Shown here: one piece after another, positions 16,422 to 28,668 of the stretch | Layout: each line of letters opens with the position of its first letter | How positions within the stretch are numbered: the first letter of the stretch is position 1 | DNA from: Oscillibacter valericigenes Sjm18-20 | Lineage (GTDB): Bacteria; Bacillota; Clostridia; Oscillospirales; Oscillospiraceae | Reading direction: 5' to 3' | Assembly: GCA_000283575.1 (NCBI GenBank) | Contig: AP012044.1 | Coordinates: 1,240,001 to 1,304,000 of the forward strand | DNA length: 64,000 nt | The notes under the pieces: generated by a model | The model's input: the letters and a program-made list of their open reading frames with translations, nothing else | What the model was told of the DNA's origin: nothing | Database searches by the model: none | Made by a program: the position numbers and the translations under genes

Positions 16422-16685
16422 GTCAATCTCCAATAACCTGTGGTATAATAACCGCAGAGCGGCTATTTACGGATTTTATATTTAATATGAACGTGATGCC
16501 GCACGGGAACTCCGCGCCTGCGTCATGAAGATGCAGTGTGACAATATGCTTTCAGTTTCGGCCGCTTTTTTACCATAGAGGCGGTTGCGTCCGGAAGGAA
16601 CGGCGGAGGCATGGCCTCCATCCGAGAAAGCTCATTCATTCTGCATACTACGTCAGTATAACAAATTTTTCGGGGGAGTTCAACC

Positions 16686-17054
16686 GTGGAGAGAAAAATC
16701 CAGCCGACAAAAACAGAGAAAATTCTGCTAATTTTGACAGCGGCTTTTCTCTTACTGATGCTGGCACTGCTCTTTTATGCCCGTGCCGGAGGGGCCGTGG
16801 GCAGCTACGCGGTGGAGACAGAGCGGATTGTCTCGTCCTCGGAGCTGACGCCGGATGTGACGCCGGTGGACATCAATACCGCCGGGGCGGAGGAACTGGC
16901 CACCCTGCCGGGTATCGGCGAAAAGCTTGCGGAGCGGATTGTGAAGTATCGGGCGGACAACGGAGACTTTGCCTCCGTGGACGATTTGCTAAACGTCAGC
17001 GGTATCGGCGAGGGAAAGCTGGAAGCGCTGCGAGATTATGTGAGCGTTGGATAA
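16686..17054 (+). CDS. ComEA-like helix-hairpin-helix membrane protein
   Basis: A 122-residue protein with one N-terminal membrane segment (residues 11-32) and a ComEA-type pair of helix-hairpin-helix motifs at about 60-120 (DINTAGAEELATLPGIGEKL and VSGIGEGKLEAL). In competence systems ComEA binds DNA at the cell surface, but no comEC, comF or pilus genes are nearby. Here it precedes a two-component operon by 22 nt. The start is a GTG after GGGGGAG. It lacks the SLBB domain of longer ComEA proteins. Confidence 0.82.
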   Translation: MERKIQPTKTEKILLILTAAFLLLMLALLFYARAGGAVGSYAVETERIVSSSELTPDVTPVDINTAGAEELATLPGIGEKLAERIVKYRADNGDFASVDDLLNVSGIGEGKLEALRDYVSVG

Positions 17055-17075
17055 AGGGAAAAGGAGAACGCGGAA

Positions 17076-17753
17076 TTGAAGATTTTAGTAGTAGATGACG
17101 AGAAGCTTCTGGTCAAAGGCATAAAGTTCAATCTGGAGAATGAGGGCTACGAGGTGGAGTACGCCTATGACGGGGCCGCCGCCGTGGAGCTGGCCCGAAG
17201 CAACCGTTTTGACCTGATCATTTTGGATGTGATGATGCCGGAACTGGACGGGATCGAGGCGTGTATGCGCATCCGGGAGTTCTCCAATGTCCCCGTCATC
17301 ATGCTGACGGCAAAGAGTGAGGACCCGGACAAATTAATGGGGTTTGAATCCGGGGCGGATGACTATCTGACAAAGCCTTTCAACATCCTGGAGCTGAAAG
17401 CCCGCGTCCGGGCGCTTTTGCGACGGGCGGGCGGAACGCAGCGGGCCCAGGGTACTGTGCTCTCCGCGGGGGACTTGGCGCTGGATACGGAGCAGCGGGT
17501 GGCCGTCCGGGACGGGGAAACTGTAAATCTGACGGCGAAGGAATACGACCTGATTGAGCTTTTGATGCGCAACCCCCGGCGGGTCTACAGCCGAGAGAAT
17601 CTGATGAATGTGGTCTGGGGGTATTCCTACGGCGGGGATTACCGGACGGTGGATGTCCACATCCGCCGCCTGCGGGAGAAACTGGAAAAAAATCCGGCGG
17701 AACCGGAGTATATCCTGACAAAGTGGGGAGTGGGCTACTATTTCAAAGGCTGA
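17076..17753 (+). CDS. OmpR/PhoB-family response regulator
   Basis: A 225-residue regulator. The receiver domain covers residues 1-118, with the acidic pocket DDE (7-9), phosphorylation site Asp51 (LDVMMP) and conserved lysine in LTKPFN. A winged-helix DNA-binding domain fills residues 128-225 and ends in the usual WGVGYYF. The start is a TTG after AAAGGAGA. The next gene is its histidine kinase. Together with the GerMN lipoprotein that follows, it forms a three-gene unit. Target genes are unknown. Confidence 0.9.
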   Translation: MKILVVDDEKLLVKGIKFNLENEGYEVEYAYDGAAAVELARSNRFDLIILDVMMPELDGIEACMRIREFSNVPVIMLTAKSEDPDKLMGFESGADDYLTKPFNILELKARVRALLRRAGGTQRAQGTVLSAGDLALDTEQRVAVRDGETVNLTAKEYDLIELLMRNPRRVYSRENLMNVVWGYSYGGDYRTVDVHIRRLREKLEKNPAEPEYILTKWGVGYYFKG

Positions 17754-17784
17754 AGCAAAAGAGGAGCCTCGGGTCCGAAACAGC

Positions 17785-19182
17785 TTGCAGCTGAAATTCG
17801 GGCTGAGCTATATTCTGCTGATTGCGGCGGTGCTGGTGCTACTGAACACCTATCCCCTGATTGTGTCGGAGGACTTGGTCTTTCGTTCCAAGGCAGCCAC
17901 TATGGAAAACAGCGTGTCGGTGATGGTGTCGTCCCTGGCAAACCTGGAGAATCTGACGGAGGAAAACGTCTCCGCCGCCATGACGCTGGTGGAGTCCACC
18001 GACATGAGCCGGATTCTGGTCACCGACGCGACGGGGAAGGTGCTCTATGACACACGGGAGTCCGACGGAGCCGTGGGGGACTACGCACTGTATACCGAGG
18101 TGGTGCAGGCCCTTTTGGGGAACGATGCGTTCACATGCAGCTACCGTAGCGGGGCGTTCCGGAGCCGGGCGGCCTCGCCGGTGCTGTACCAGAACCGCAT
18201 CATCGGCGCGGTGTACGCCTATCAGTACGATGTGGGACAGGCGGCGCTGTTGCAGGGCTTCCAGAGCAATATTCGAAATTTGTCCATTATTGTCAGTGCC
18301 ATGGTACTGGCGGTGTCCTTTGTGCTGTCCCGGGCTCTGACGGGAAAGATCAGCGAGCTGCTCTCCGCCATTCGGCAGGTGCGGGCGGGCGCATACAGCC
18401 ATCGGGCGGTGGTTCGGGGCCATGACGAAATTGCGCAGATCGGATATGAGTTCAACCGCCTCACGGACCGCCTTCAGACCACGGAGGATGTCCGGCGGCG
18501 CTTTGTCTCCGACGCGTCTCACGAGCTGAAAACGCCGCTGGCGGCCATCCGTCTGTTGACGGATTCCATATTGCAGACGGAGAATATCGACCCGGCCACT
18601 GCGCGGGAGTTTGTGGCGGACATCGGACAGGAGGCGGACCGCCTCAGCCGCATCAGCGAGGACCTGCTCCGCCTGACCCGGCTGGACAGCGGTGTGTCCG
18701 CGCCGGCGTCGGAGGTGGATGTAGGGCCGGTGCTGGAACAGGTGCTGCGGATGATGGACCTGGTGGCGGAGGAGCGGCGGGTTGTGCTGCACTGCGACGC
18801 GGCGGAGCCCTGCCAGGTCATGGCGACGAAGGATGAGCTCCATCAGGTCATTTATAATCTGGTGGACAACGCAGTCAAGTACTCCCACGACGGAGGGCAG
18901 GTCTGGGTGTCATTGCGGCGGGAAAAGGGACAGGCTGTTCTGGCGGTGGCCGACGACGGTGTCGGCATCCCGGAGGAGGATTTGCCCCGTATTTTCCAGC
19001 GCTTTTACCGGGTGGATAAGGCCCGTTCCCGGGCCGCAGGTGGCACGGGTCTGGGACTTTCCATTGTGCAGGACACGGTGAGGAACCGGGGCGGCACCGT
19101 GGAGGCGGCCAACCGTCCTCAGGGTGGCGCGGTGTTCACCGTTCACTGGCCGCTGGTGACGGAGGGGGGCGACGCAAAATGA
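17785..19182 (+). CDS. Sensor histidine kinase
   Basis: A membrane histidine kinase of about 465 residues. Two membrane segments (residues 5-25 and about 165-190) enclose an extracellular sensor region. A HAMP-like linker follows, then the phosphoacceptor His246 in SHELKTPL, the N-box NLVDNAVKYS and the G-boxes DDGVGIP and GGTGLGLSIV. The start is uncertain: a TTG at 17785 is the only usual start codon, and the nearest AGGAG is about 18 nt upstream. The gene overlaps the GerMN gene by 4 nt, linking the sensor to an outer-surface lipoprotein. Confidence 0.88.
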   Translation: MQLKFGLSYILLIAAVLVLLNTYPLIVSEDLVFRSKAATMENSVSVMVSSLANLENLTEENVSAAMTLVESTDMSRILVTDATGKVLYDTRESDGAVGDYALYTEVVQALLGNDAFTCSYRSGAFRSRAASPVLYQNRIIGAVYAYQYDVGQAALLQGFQSNIRNLSIIVSAMVLAVSFVLSRALTGKISELLSAIRQVRAGAYSHRAVVRGHDEIAQIGYEFNRLTDRLQTTEDVRRRFVSDASHELKTPLAAIRLLTDSILQTENIDPATAREFVADIGQEADRLSRISEDLLRLTRLDSGVSAPASEVDVGPVLEQVLRMMDLVAEERRVVLHCDAAEPCQVMATKDELHQVIYNLVDNAVKYSHDGGQVWVSLRREKGQAVLAVADDGVGIPEEDLPRIFQRFYRVDKARSRAAGGTGLGLSIVQDTVRNRGGTVEAANRPQGGAVFTVHWPLVTEGGDAK

Positions 19183-20093
19183 AACTCCGGGCTTTTTTGA
19201 TGCTGGGTGCCGTGGTGCTGCTTTCGGGATGCGTCTATGCGACGCACCAGGCACAGACGGCGGATACGGACAGCTATACTCTGTATTATATGGCTTCAAA
19301 TCTGGAGACTGCCGCCGGGGGAGACGCCATCGGTTCGGAGACGGTACTGCTGGAAGACCTTCAGGGGATGGATACCCGCGCCGCTGCGGAGGAACTGATG
19401 GAGACCCTGTTGGCCGGACCTCAGAGTGAGACGTTGAAAAGTCCCTTTCCCACAGGCACACAGCTGATCTCCACGGAGCTGATGGACGGACACGCCACGG
19501 TGGATCTCTCATACCCATACAGTACGCTGTCCGGCGTATCGCTGACCATCGCGGATTATTGTATCACGCTCACGCTGACGCAGCTTTCGGAAATCTCTTC
19601 CGTCTCCGTCACAGTTCGGGGGCAGGAGCTGGCTTATCGGGACAAGCAGTATTTTGCCGACGCGGACGTGTTGCTCAGCAGTATGGAAGACGTAGTCAGC
19701 ACCGTGCCGGTGACGCTGTGGTTTTTAAACGAAGCGGGAGAACTGACCGGAGTGGAAGAACGGTTGGACCTTTATGAGGGGGATACCCAGCTTTCCGCTT
19801 TGGTGGCTGCGCTTGAGGCGGGACCAAAGGAGCGGGAGATGACATCCGCCCTGCCGGAGGGCTTTACGGTATTGACCACGCAACTCAGCGATGGGGTGTG
19901 TTATGTAAATTTACCCTCGTCGATTCTGCCTGCGCTGCCGGAAAATACGGATTTGCAGCCTGCGCTGGATGCGCTGGCGCTGTCCCTGACCTCCCTGGAT
20001 GCGGTGCAGCAGGTGCGGTATCTGGTGGACGGTGAGCTGGCGGACAGTTTTGGCAGCGTTCCCATTGCGGAGACTTACCCGCGGGAAAATTGA
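19179..20093 (+). CDS. Lipoprotein with two GerMN domains
   Basis: A 304-residue exported lipoprotein. The signal peptide ends in a lipobox LSGC (Cys18). Two GerMN domains follow at about residues 40-155 and 175-300; this domain occurs in the spore germination protein GerM and in lipoproteins encoded with two-component systems such as LpqB. It overlaps the kinase gene by 4 nt (ATGA). In actinobacteria LpqB is encoded with MtrAB and modulates that kinase, so a comparable role as a kinase-associated surface protein is plausible here. A terminator follows at once. Confidence 0.82.
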   Translation: MKLRAFLMLGAVVLLSGCVYATHQAQTADTDSYTLYYMASNLETAAGGDAIGSETVLLEDLQGMDTRAAAEELMETLLAGPQSETLKSPFPTGTQLISTELMDGHATVDLSYPYSTLSGVSLTIADYCITLTLTQLSEISSVSVTVRGQELAYRDKQYFADADVLLSSMEDVVSTVPVTLWFLNEAGELTGVEERLDLYEGDTQLSALVAALEAGPKEREMTSALPEGFTVLTTQLSDGVCYVNLPSSILPALPENTDLQPALDALALSLTSLDAVQQVRYLVDGELADSFGSVPIAETYPREN

Positions 20094-20103
20094 AGAAATG
20101 AAT

Positions 20104-20142
20104 TTCCCCGGCGCGGTTTCTTTCGCGTCGGGGAAGCTTTTT
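20104..20142 (+). terminator. Terminator of the two-component/GerMN operon
   Basis: TTCCCCGGCGCG / CGCGTCGGGGAA (one G-T pair) with an 8-nt loop, followed by GCTTTTTGC. Confidence 0.85.
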
Positions 20143-20255
20143 GCATACGGCGTGCATAGAGAAGGTCTGAAGCGTAAAAAACAGCGAAAGGGGAGAAGAT
20201 ATAAGGCAGGAAGATGGCAAACATGAAAAAAAATAAAAAAGAAGTCGAAAAGGGA

Positions 20256-20284
20256 TTGACAAAAAGGGAGAAGGCTGGTATTCT
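20256..20284 (+). promoter_or_regulatory. rrn promoter P1
   Basis: A consensus TTGACA (20256-20261), 17 nt, TATTCT (20279-20284). It is the most upstream of three tandem promoters for the rRNA operon. Confidence 0.75.
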
Positions 20285-20351
20285 AACAAAGCTGTCCGCG
20301 AGAGCGGGGTGCGGAACTGAAAAGGGGAAGTTAAGTGCTTGAAAAAAGTTC

Positions 20352-20381
20352 TTGACAAAACACAGGAAAGTGTGGTAACCT
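20352..20381 (+). promoter_or_regulatory. rrn promoter P2
   Basis: TTGACA (20352-20357), 18 nt, TAACCT (20376-20381). The sequence before the -35 (GAAAAAAGTTC) resembles that before P3 (GAAAAAACTC), indicating a duplicated promoter module. Confidence 0.7.
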
Positions 20382-20439
20382 AATCAGGCTGTTTCGCAGA
20401 GGCGGCGCGGCAAAAAGTCAAAAAGAGTTGAAAAAACTC

Positions 20440-20468
20440 TTGACAAACGGCCAAGCGTCCTGTACAAT
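20440..20468 (+). promoter_or_regulatory. rrn promoter P3
   Basis: TTGACA (20440-20445), 17 nt, TACAAT (20463-20468), the best of the three. The leader from here to 16S is about 220 nt and contains no gene. Confidence 0.8.
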
Positions 20469-20643
20469 AGCAATGTTCCGCCGAAAGCGGCGTGTACCTT
20501 GTAAATTAAACAACGTAACGAAAAAAGAAAGCACCAGCGGTAGACGCTTTGTGAGAAATCACGAAGTGTCGCCGGATAAGTTGTAAGGCCGGGTTAAGTC
20601 AATTACCGGGGCTTGTAACTATAAAAACATGAAGCTATGATGA

Positions 20644-20656
20644 TAGCTCTGTAAAA
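20644..20656 (+). promoter_or_regulatory. boxA-like antitermination site in the rrn leader
   Basis: AGCTCTGTAAAAG about 40 nt before 16S resembles the NusB-NusE boxA element of rRNA leaders. Identification is by resemblance and position. Confidence 0.45.
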
Positions 20657-20691
20657 GATTAGATCGGGTCGCAAGGCTCGTTTTGATACCA

Positions 20692-22231
<1,540 letters not shown>

Positions 22232-22353
22232 CTCAGTGTCTTGATAAGATGCTGTAACTTCCTAAGGTCAGCCGTTGGAGCGGAATGGAGTCGTTACGTT
22301 GTTTAATTTAGAGGGTATACGTCCGAAGTGCGGACGAAGCCCGGGAGATCGAC

Positions 22354-22429
22354 GGGGGATTAGCTCAGCTGGGAGAGCGCCTGATTTGCATTCAGGAGGT
22401 CAACGGTTCGATCCCGTTATTCTCCACCA
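22354..22429 (+). tRNA. tRNA-Ala (TGC)
   Basis: A 76-nt cloverleaf with anticodon TGC and encoded CCA. The acceptor stem GGGGGAT / ATTCTCC pairs with two G-T pairs. It lies in the 16S-23S spacer. A GTCCG-AAGTG-CGGAC hairpin precedes it. Confidence 0.95.
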
Positions 22430-22461
22430 AAAAAGAGAACCAAGTGTTTAATCGTCCAAAC

Positions 22462-22563
22462 TCGCGGAGAAATTTCCAATTTCGACGCGAAGAGGAGGAA
22501 CAACGCAGCGGCATGAGGTTTCGGCGAAGCCGGAAGCGAATAAAGCGAAGTTTGTTTCGACGA
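22462..22563 (+). repeat. Structured repeat, copy B (upstream of tRNA-Ile)
   Basis: A leading hairpin TCGCG-gag-AAATT / AATTT-cga-CGCGA (22462-22490) is followed by GAAGAGGAGG, an inner hairpin GGTTTC-GGC-GAAGCC, the conserved AAGCGAATAAAGCGAAG strand, an outer closing strand TTTGTTTC that can pair with GAACAA, and GACGAC. The repeat ends at the base before the mature 5' end of tRNA-Ile. Confidence 0.8.
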
Positions 22564-22640
22564 CGGGCCCGTAGCTCAGCTGGCTAGAGCGTGCGACTGA
22601 TAATCGCAAGGTCGGTGGTTCGAGCCCACTCGGGCCCACC
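22564..22640 (+). tRNA. tRNA-Ile (GAT)
   Basis: A 77-nt cloverleaf with anticodon GAT, acceptor stem GGGCCCG / CGGGCCC and encoded CCA. It is the second tRNA of the 16S-23S spacer. Confidence 0.96.
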
Positions 22641-22715
22641 AAACAGTGATTTGCTGTTGGATCTCAAAGCCTAAGGAATTGGACTTTGAGATCTGGCTTC
22701 AAAAGAGGCTGGAAG

Positions 22716-22732
22716 CTGCACCTTGAAAACTG
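22716..22732 (+). promoter_or_regulatory. boxA-like element in the 16S-23S spacer
   Basis: GCACCTTGAAAACTGAA matches the conserved spacer element seen before 23S in Firmicutes rrn operons. The remaining spacer 22733-22987 shows no gene. Confidence 0.55.
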
Positions 22733-22987
22733 AACAATGTATGAAGAATGAAGTAAGGCAACAGAGAGGTTTTTCATAAATCAAGAAATTGGTTGTGGAA
22801 AATAGCAAGATATTTTAATTGTGGAACAACATCTATTTAGATGAAGGGTAACAATTACAGTTTCGAACGAGAAAATCTTTGTGATTGCCTGCATGATTAC
22901 TCATTTATAAGAGAACCAAATCTCTATAAAATGACAAAAGTCAGTGAGAGACAAGTATTTCGTCTTTCGTTTTCAACGTTTTTAAAC

Positions 22988-23085
22988 CCATTCAAAACTT
23001 GTTTTGAATGGAAGAGGAGGCGCGATGGAGCGAGAGAGCTTTGCCCACAGGGCGAAGCGAAGGATGCGAAGTCTGCGCCGACGAA
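22988..23085 (+). repeat. Structured repeat, copy C (upstream of 23S)
   Basis: A leading hairpin CCATTCAAAAC / GTTTTGAATGG (22988-23011, 11 perfect pairs) is followed by GAAGAGGAG. The outer stem is GGCGC (23019-23023) with GCGCC (23075-23079). The inner hairpin GCTTTGCCC-ACA-GGGCGAAGC has 9 pairs, one of them G-T. It ends GACGAAG at the first base of 23S. Confidence 0.82.
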
Positions 23086-25931
<2,846 letters not shown>

Positions 25932-26057
25932 ACAATTATGCAGGCAATAAGCCTTGAAAGGAAATCATACATTGTTCGGTTTTGAGGGTGCAGAAAGTCC
26001 TTGTTCGCTCTTAGAGAGGGCAAAGGATGGAAAGCGTTTCTCAAGGGAAAAGAACCC

Positions 26058-26133
26058 GCACCTTTAGCTCAGTTGGTAGAGCAACTGACTCTTAATCAGT
26101 GGGTCCCCGGTTCGAGTCCGTGAAGGTGCACCA
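26058..26133 (+). tRNA. tRNA-Lys (CTT)
   Basis: A 76-nt cloverleaf with anticodon CTT, acceptor GCACCTT / AAGGTGC and encoded CCA, located 3' of 23S. The T-stem CCCGG / CCGTG has one C-U mismatch at its second pair. Confidence 0.93.
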
Positions 26134-26206
26134 GAACTCATTCGAGGTGTGCTCGATGCGGGTACACCTCGGATGGGGAAGTTTAAAACCTCCGTTCCCG
26201 TATTCT

Positions 26207-26286
26207 ATTTGAGTTTGGCAATGCTGAGTTTAAATGGAAGAGGAGGCACAGCGAAGCGAATGGAGCGGAGTTTGTGCCGACGACGC
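26207..26286 (+). repeat. Structured repeat, copy D (upstream of tRNA-Glu)
   Basis: The minimal copy. A leading hairpin ATTTGAGTT / AGTTTAAAT (three G-T pairs) is followed by GGAAGAGGAG. The outer stem is GGCACA (26245-26250) with TGTGCC (26273-26278). The inner hairpin is missing, leaving GCGAAGCGAATGGAGCGGAG. It ends GACGACGC at the tRNA-Glu 5' end. Confidence 0.78.
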
Positions 26287-26361
26287 GGCCCGTTGGTCAA
26301 GTGGTTAAGACAGCGGCCTCTCACGCCGTTAACATCGGTTCGAATCCGGTACGGGTCACCA
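26287..26361 (+). tRNA. tRNA-Glu (CTC)
   Basis: A 75-nt cloverleaf with anticodon CTC, acceptor GGCCCGT / ACGGGTC (one G-T pair) and encoded CCA, placed between tRNA-Lys and 5S. Confidence 0.92.
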
Positions 26362-26370
26362 ATTCTTTTC

Positions 26371-26399
26371 TTGACAGATGCATTGAAATCCTCTATAAT
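26371..26399 (+). promoter_or_regulatory. Perfect consensus promoter upstream of 5S
   Basis: TTGACA (26371-26376), exactly 17 nt, TATAAT (26394-26399). Both boxes are perfect. It starts 10 nt after tRNA-Glu and would drive 5S (26565) independently of the rrn leader promoters. Confidence 0.8.
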
Positions 26400-26453
26400 G
26401 TAGCTTGTTCTTCGGGTAACCGAATGACATATACTCCCAGGTGTTTTATTTCG

Positions 26454-26564
26454 ATTCAAAACGCAAACCGGCGAAATGTTTGTGTTTTGAATAGGAGCAG
26501 CAATGAAATGAGAGAGTTTTGACCTATGGTCAAAGCGAAAGATATGAAGTTTGCTGCGACGCAG
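26454..26564 (+). repeat. Structured repeat, copy E (upstream of 5S)
   Basis: A leading hairpin ATTCAAAAC-g-CAAAC / GTTTG-t-GTTTTGAAT (26454-26492) is followed by AGGA. The outer stem is GCAGCAA (26497-26503) with TTGCTGC (26551-26557). The inner hairpin GTTTTGACC-TAT-GGTCAAAGC has 9 pairs, one of them G-T. It ends GACGCAG next to 5S. Confidence 0.82.
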
Positions 26565-26677
<113 letters not shown>

Positions 26678-26684
26678 CACAAAG

Positions 26685-26711
26685 CGGACAGTCATTTGAC
26701 TGTCCGTTTTT
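26685..26711 (+). terminator. rrn operon terminator
   Basis: CGGACAGTCA / TGACTGTCCG with a TT loop, followed by TTTTTC. The following stretch 26712-26965 contains no recognisable gene. Confidence 0.92.
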
Positions 26712-26965
26712 CTTTTCGCTGCACGATACCAATGAGCTCGGCTATGGAGCCGCGGCCAGTAAACCTTTTTGTGTATGTTTCTTGATATGACCGGTAGAAT
26801 TCCTTTGCACTGGTGATATCGGTGGAAGATTTCATTGCTTGCTTCTGAAGCGTATGATTTAAATCGGGTAGCAGATACTGCTTTCAGCTTATTTCTTGCA
26901 TTTATCGGCTTACTATGCTAAAATAATAAATTATGAGATTTCCAATAAAAATGGAGGCGGCGTTT

Positions 26966-27232
26966 ATGGATCGCAAAACGACAGGAATAGTTGCATATTT
27001 GACTTGGATCGGACTGGTAATTGCGCTGATTTTTGGCGATCGCGAGGGTGCAAAATTTCACCTTAATCAGGCGCTGGTAATCTGGCTGGCAGGTTTGCTT
27101 GGTATTATTCCCTGCGTTGGCTGGGTATGGGGTATCTTCTGTTTTGTCTGCGCGGTGATGGGCTGCATCAGCGCGATCAACGACGAGGAGAAGGAGGTCC
27201 CGCTGCTGGGACAGTTCAAACTGCTGAAGTGA
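26966..27232 (+). CDS. Small membrane protein (DUF4870/Tic20-like)
   Basis: An 88-residue protein with about three hydrophobic segments (residues 6-20, 32-48 and 50-70) and a short charged tail. The KTTGIVAYLTWIGLVIAL start, HLNQALV and CVGWVWGIFCFVCAVMG segments resemble the DUF4870/Tic20-like family of small membrane proteins. The ATG at 26966 follows GGAGG; an earlier in-frame ATG at 26933 has no such site. Function unknown. Confidence 0.75.
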   Translation: MDRKTTGIVAYLTWIGLVIALIFGDREGAKFHLNQALVIWLAGLLGIIPCVGWVWGIFCFVCAVMGCISAINDEEKEVPLLGQFKLLK

Positions 27233-27236
27233 GGCA

Positions 27237-27270
27237 GAGAAGCCGTGCACTGCACGGCTTCTCATTTTTA
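27237..27270 (+). terminator. Hairpin between two small membrane protein genes
   Basis: GAGAAGCCGTGCA / TGCACGGCTTCTC, 13 pairs around a GTGCAC centre, followed by ATTTTTA. It is 18 nt before the next gene, so it may act as a partial terminator. Confidence 0.75.
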
Positions 27271-27287
27271 AGAGGAGGGAAAACGCC

Positions 27288-27698
27288 ATGGAGCAAGGGC
27301 CCTGGGATCGTGAGCTGTATCCCGCACTGGCAGTGACGCTGGCGGCGGGATTTGCCGCCTTTCTGATCTGGCGTTTCACCTTGAATGCGCCTGCGCTTCC
27401 TGCCTGCTGGTTCTTTACACGATGGCATGTTTACTGCCCTGCCTGCGGCGGGACGCGGGCTATAATTGCGCTGACGCATGGAAAGGTCGCGCAGGCGTGC
27501 TACTGGAATCCTGCAGTACCGGTGGGGGCAGTATCTGTGGCAGCGTATTTGTTGAGTCAGACGCTCTGGCGGCTGCGGGGCCGACGCGGTTGGGTCTTGC
27601 GGTACAGCAATCGCTGGCTGTGGGCATTTTTGTTGCTGATGGCCGTGAATTGCGGGGCGCGGAACCTTTTGTGGTTCGGGTTTGGAATTGCCCTGTAA
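27288..27698 (+). CDS. DUF2752 membrane protein
   Basis: A 136-residue protein with three membrane segments and the DUF2752 signature CPACGGTRAIIAL following the first one. The family is widespread in Gram-positive bacteria and has no proven function; the CxxCGGTR motif may bind a metal or redox partner at the membrane. It lies after another small membrane protein gene, and the pair is a common arrangement in Clostridia. GAGGAGGG precedes the ATG. Confidence 0.85.
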   Translation: MEQGPWDRELYPALAVTLAAGFAAFLIWRFTLNAPALPACWFFTRWHVYCPACGGTRAIIALTHGKVAQACYWNPAVPVGAVSVAAYLLSQTLWRLRGRRGWVLRYSNRWLWAFLLLMAVNCGARNLLWFGFGIAL

Positions 27699-27856
27699 AA
27701 GAGATTTTCATACAAATAGGAATAACCTCTAGCGCTTTGCTTCGGGGCCTTTGCACCGAAGAGGGCGCATTGTCCGGGGAAGGCCGCACCACTTGCAATT
27801 CGTCATATTTTTGGATATAATGGCATATATGAAATATTTGAGAAATCAGGTGCTAT

Positions 27857-28630
27857 ATGCTTTATCATATTTTGGCCGTGGGTGATGTGGTGGGGGAGCC
27901 GGGCCTCTCTCATTTGGAAAAGACACTGCGCCCACTAAAAAAATTAAAGGGCATCGCCTTTACCGTAGTCAACGGAGAGAATGCCGCCTCCGTCGGGCTG
28001 ACGCCGCAGCAGGCGGAGCGTATTTATGAAGCGGGCGCGGATGTCATCACCCTGGGAAACCACACCTTTGGCAAGCTCCAGATCGCCGATTTTCTGGACG
28101 AAACCCCCTATATCCTCCGCCCCGCCAACTATACCGGCCGGGCTCCGGGACGGGGCTGCGGGATTTATGACCTGAACGGTGTCCGAATCCGGGTGGTCAA
28201 TCTGATCGGCCGGTGCGATCTGAGCTGGGGAGCGGACAACCCCTTTACTGTTATGGATCAATTCCTGGCCGGGGAAAAGACAGATTTCACGCTGGTGGAT
28301 TTCCACGCGCAGGCCACCAGTGAGAAGCTGGCAATGGGGTACTTTCTTGATGGACGGGTCTCCGCCCTCTGGGGGACCCATACCCATGTGCCGACTGCCG
28401 ATGAGAGGGTGTATCCCAAGGGCACCGGCTATATCTCGGATCTGGGCATGACAGGCGCGGTGGAGTCCGTGCTGGGAGTGAAACCGGAGCAGTCGGTAGA
28501 GTTATTCTTGGGTGGACTGCCGGGCCGGTTCCTGAGTCCAGATGGCCCCTGCAAGCTGCAGGGGGCTGTTTTTACGCTGGATAGCGCCACCGGCCTTTGT
28601 ACCTGCGTAGAGCGGGTGGATATACGATAG
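27857..28630 (+). CDS. ymdB: YmdB-family metallophosphoesterase
   Basis: A 257-residue phosphoesterase of the TIGR00282/YmdB family. Metal-binding motifs are GDVVGEPG near the N-terminus, NGENAA, GNHTF and the C-terminal GTHTHVPTAD. In Bacillus subtilis YmdB hydrolyses cyclic nucleotides in vitro and affects the choice between motility and biofilm. It often lies near rny; here it stands alone with a weak ribosome-binding site (CAGGTG). Length and motifs are typical. Confidence 0.9.
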   Translation: MLYHILAVGDVVGEPGLSHLEKTLRPLKKLKGIAFTVVNGENAASVGLTPQQAERIYEAGADVITLGNHTFGKLQIADFLDETPYILRPANYTGRAPGRGCGIYDLNGVRIRVVNLIGRCDLSWGADNPFTVMDQFLAGEKTDFTLVDFHAQATSEKLAMGYFLDGRVSALWGTHTHVPTADERVYPKGTGYISDLGMTGAVESVLGVKPEQSVELFLGGLPGRFLSPDGPCKLQGAVFTLDSATGLCTCVERVDIR

Positions 28631-28668
28631 TCAATCATTATAACCTATAAAAAAAGGGGAACAAAGCC

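Noticed and set aside
20256..20468. CRISPR-like repeats in the rrn leader
   Set aside because: The repeated units are promoter modules of unequal spacing. No CRISPR array or cas gene was seen anywhere in the window.
22317..22353. Possible degenerate repeat before tRNA-Ala (GTCCG hairpin, then CGACG)
   Set aside because: It shares only the final GACG and a hairpin; the GAAGAGGAG lead and GCGAAG strand are missing.
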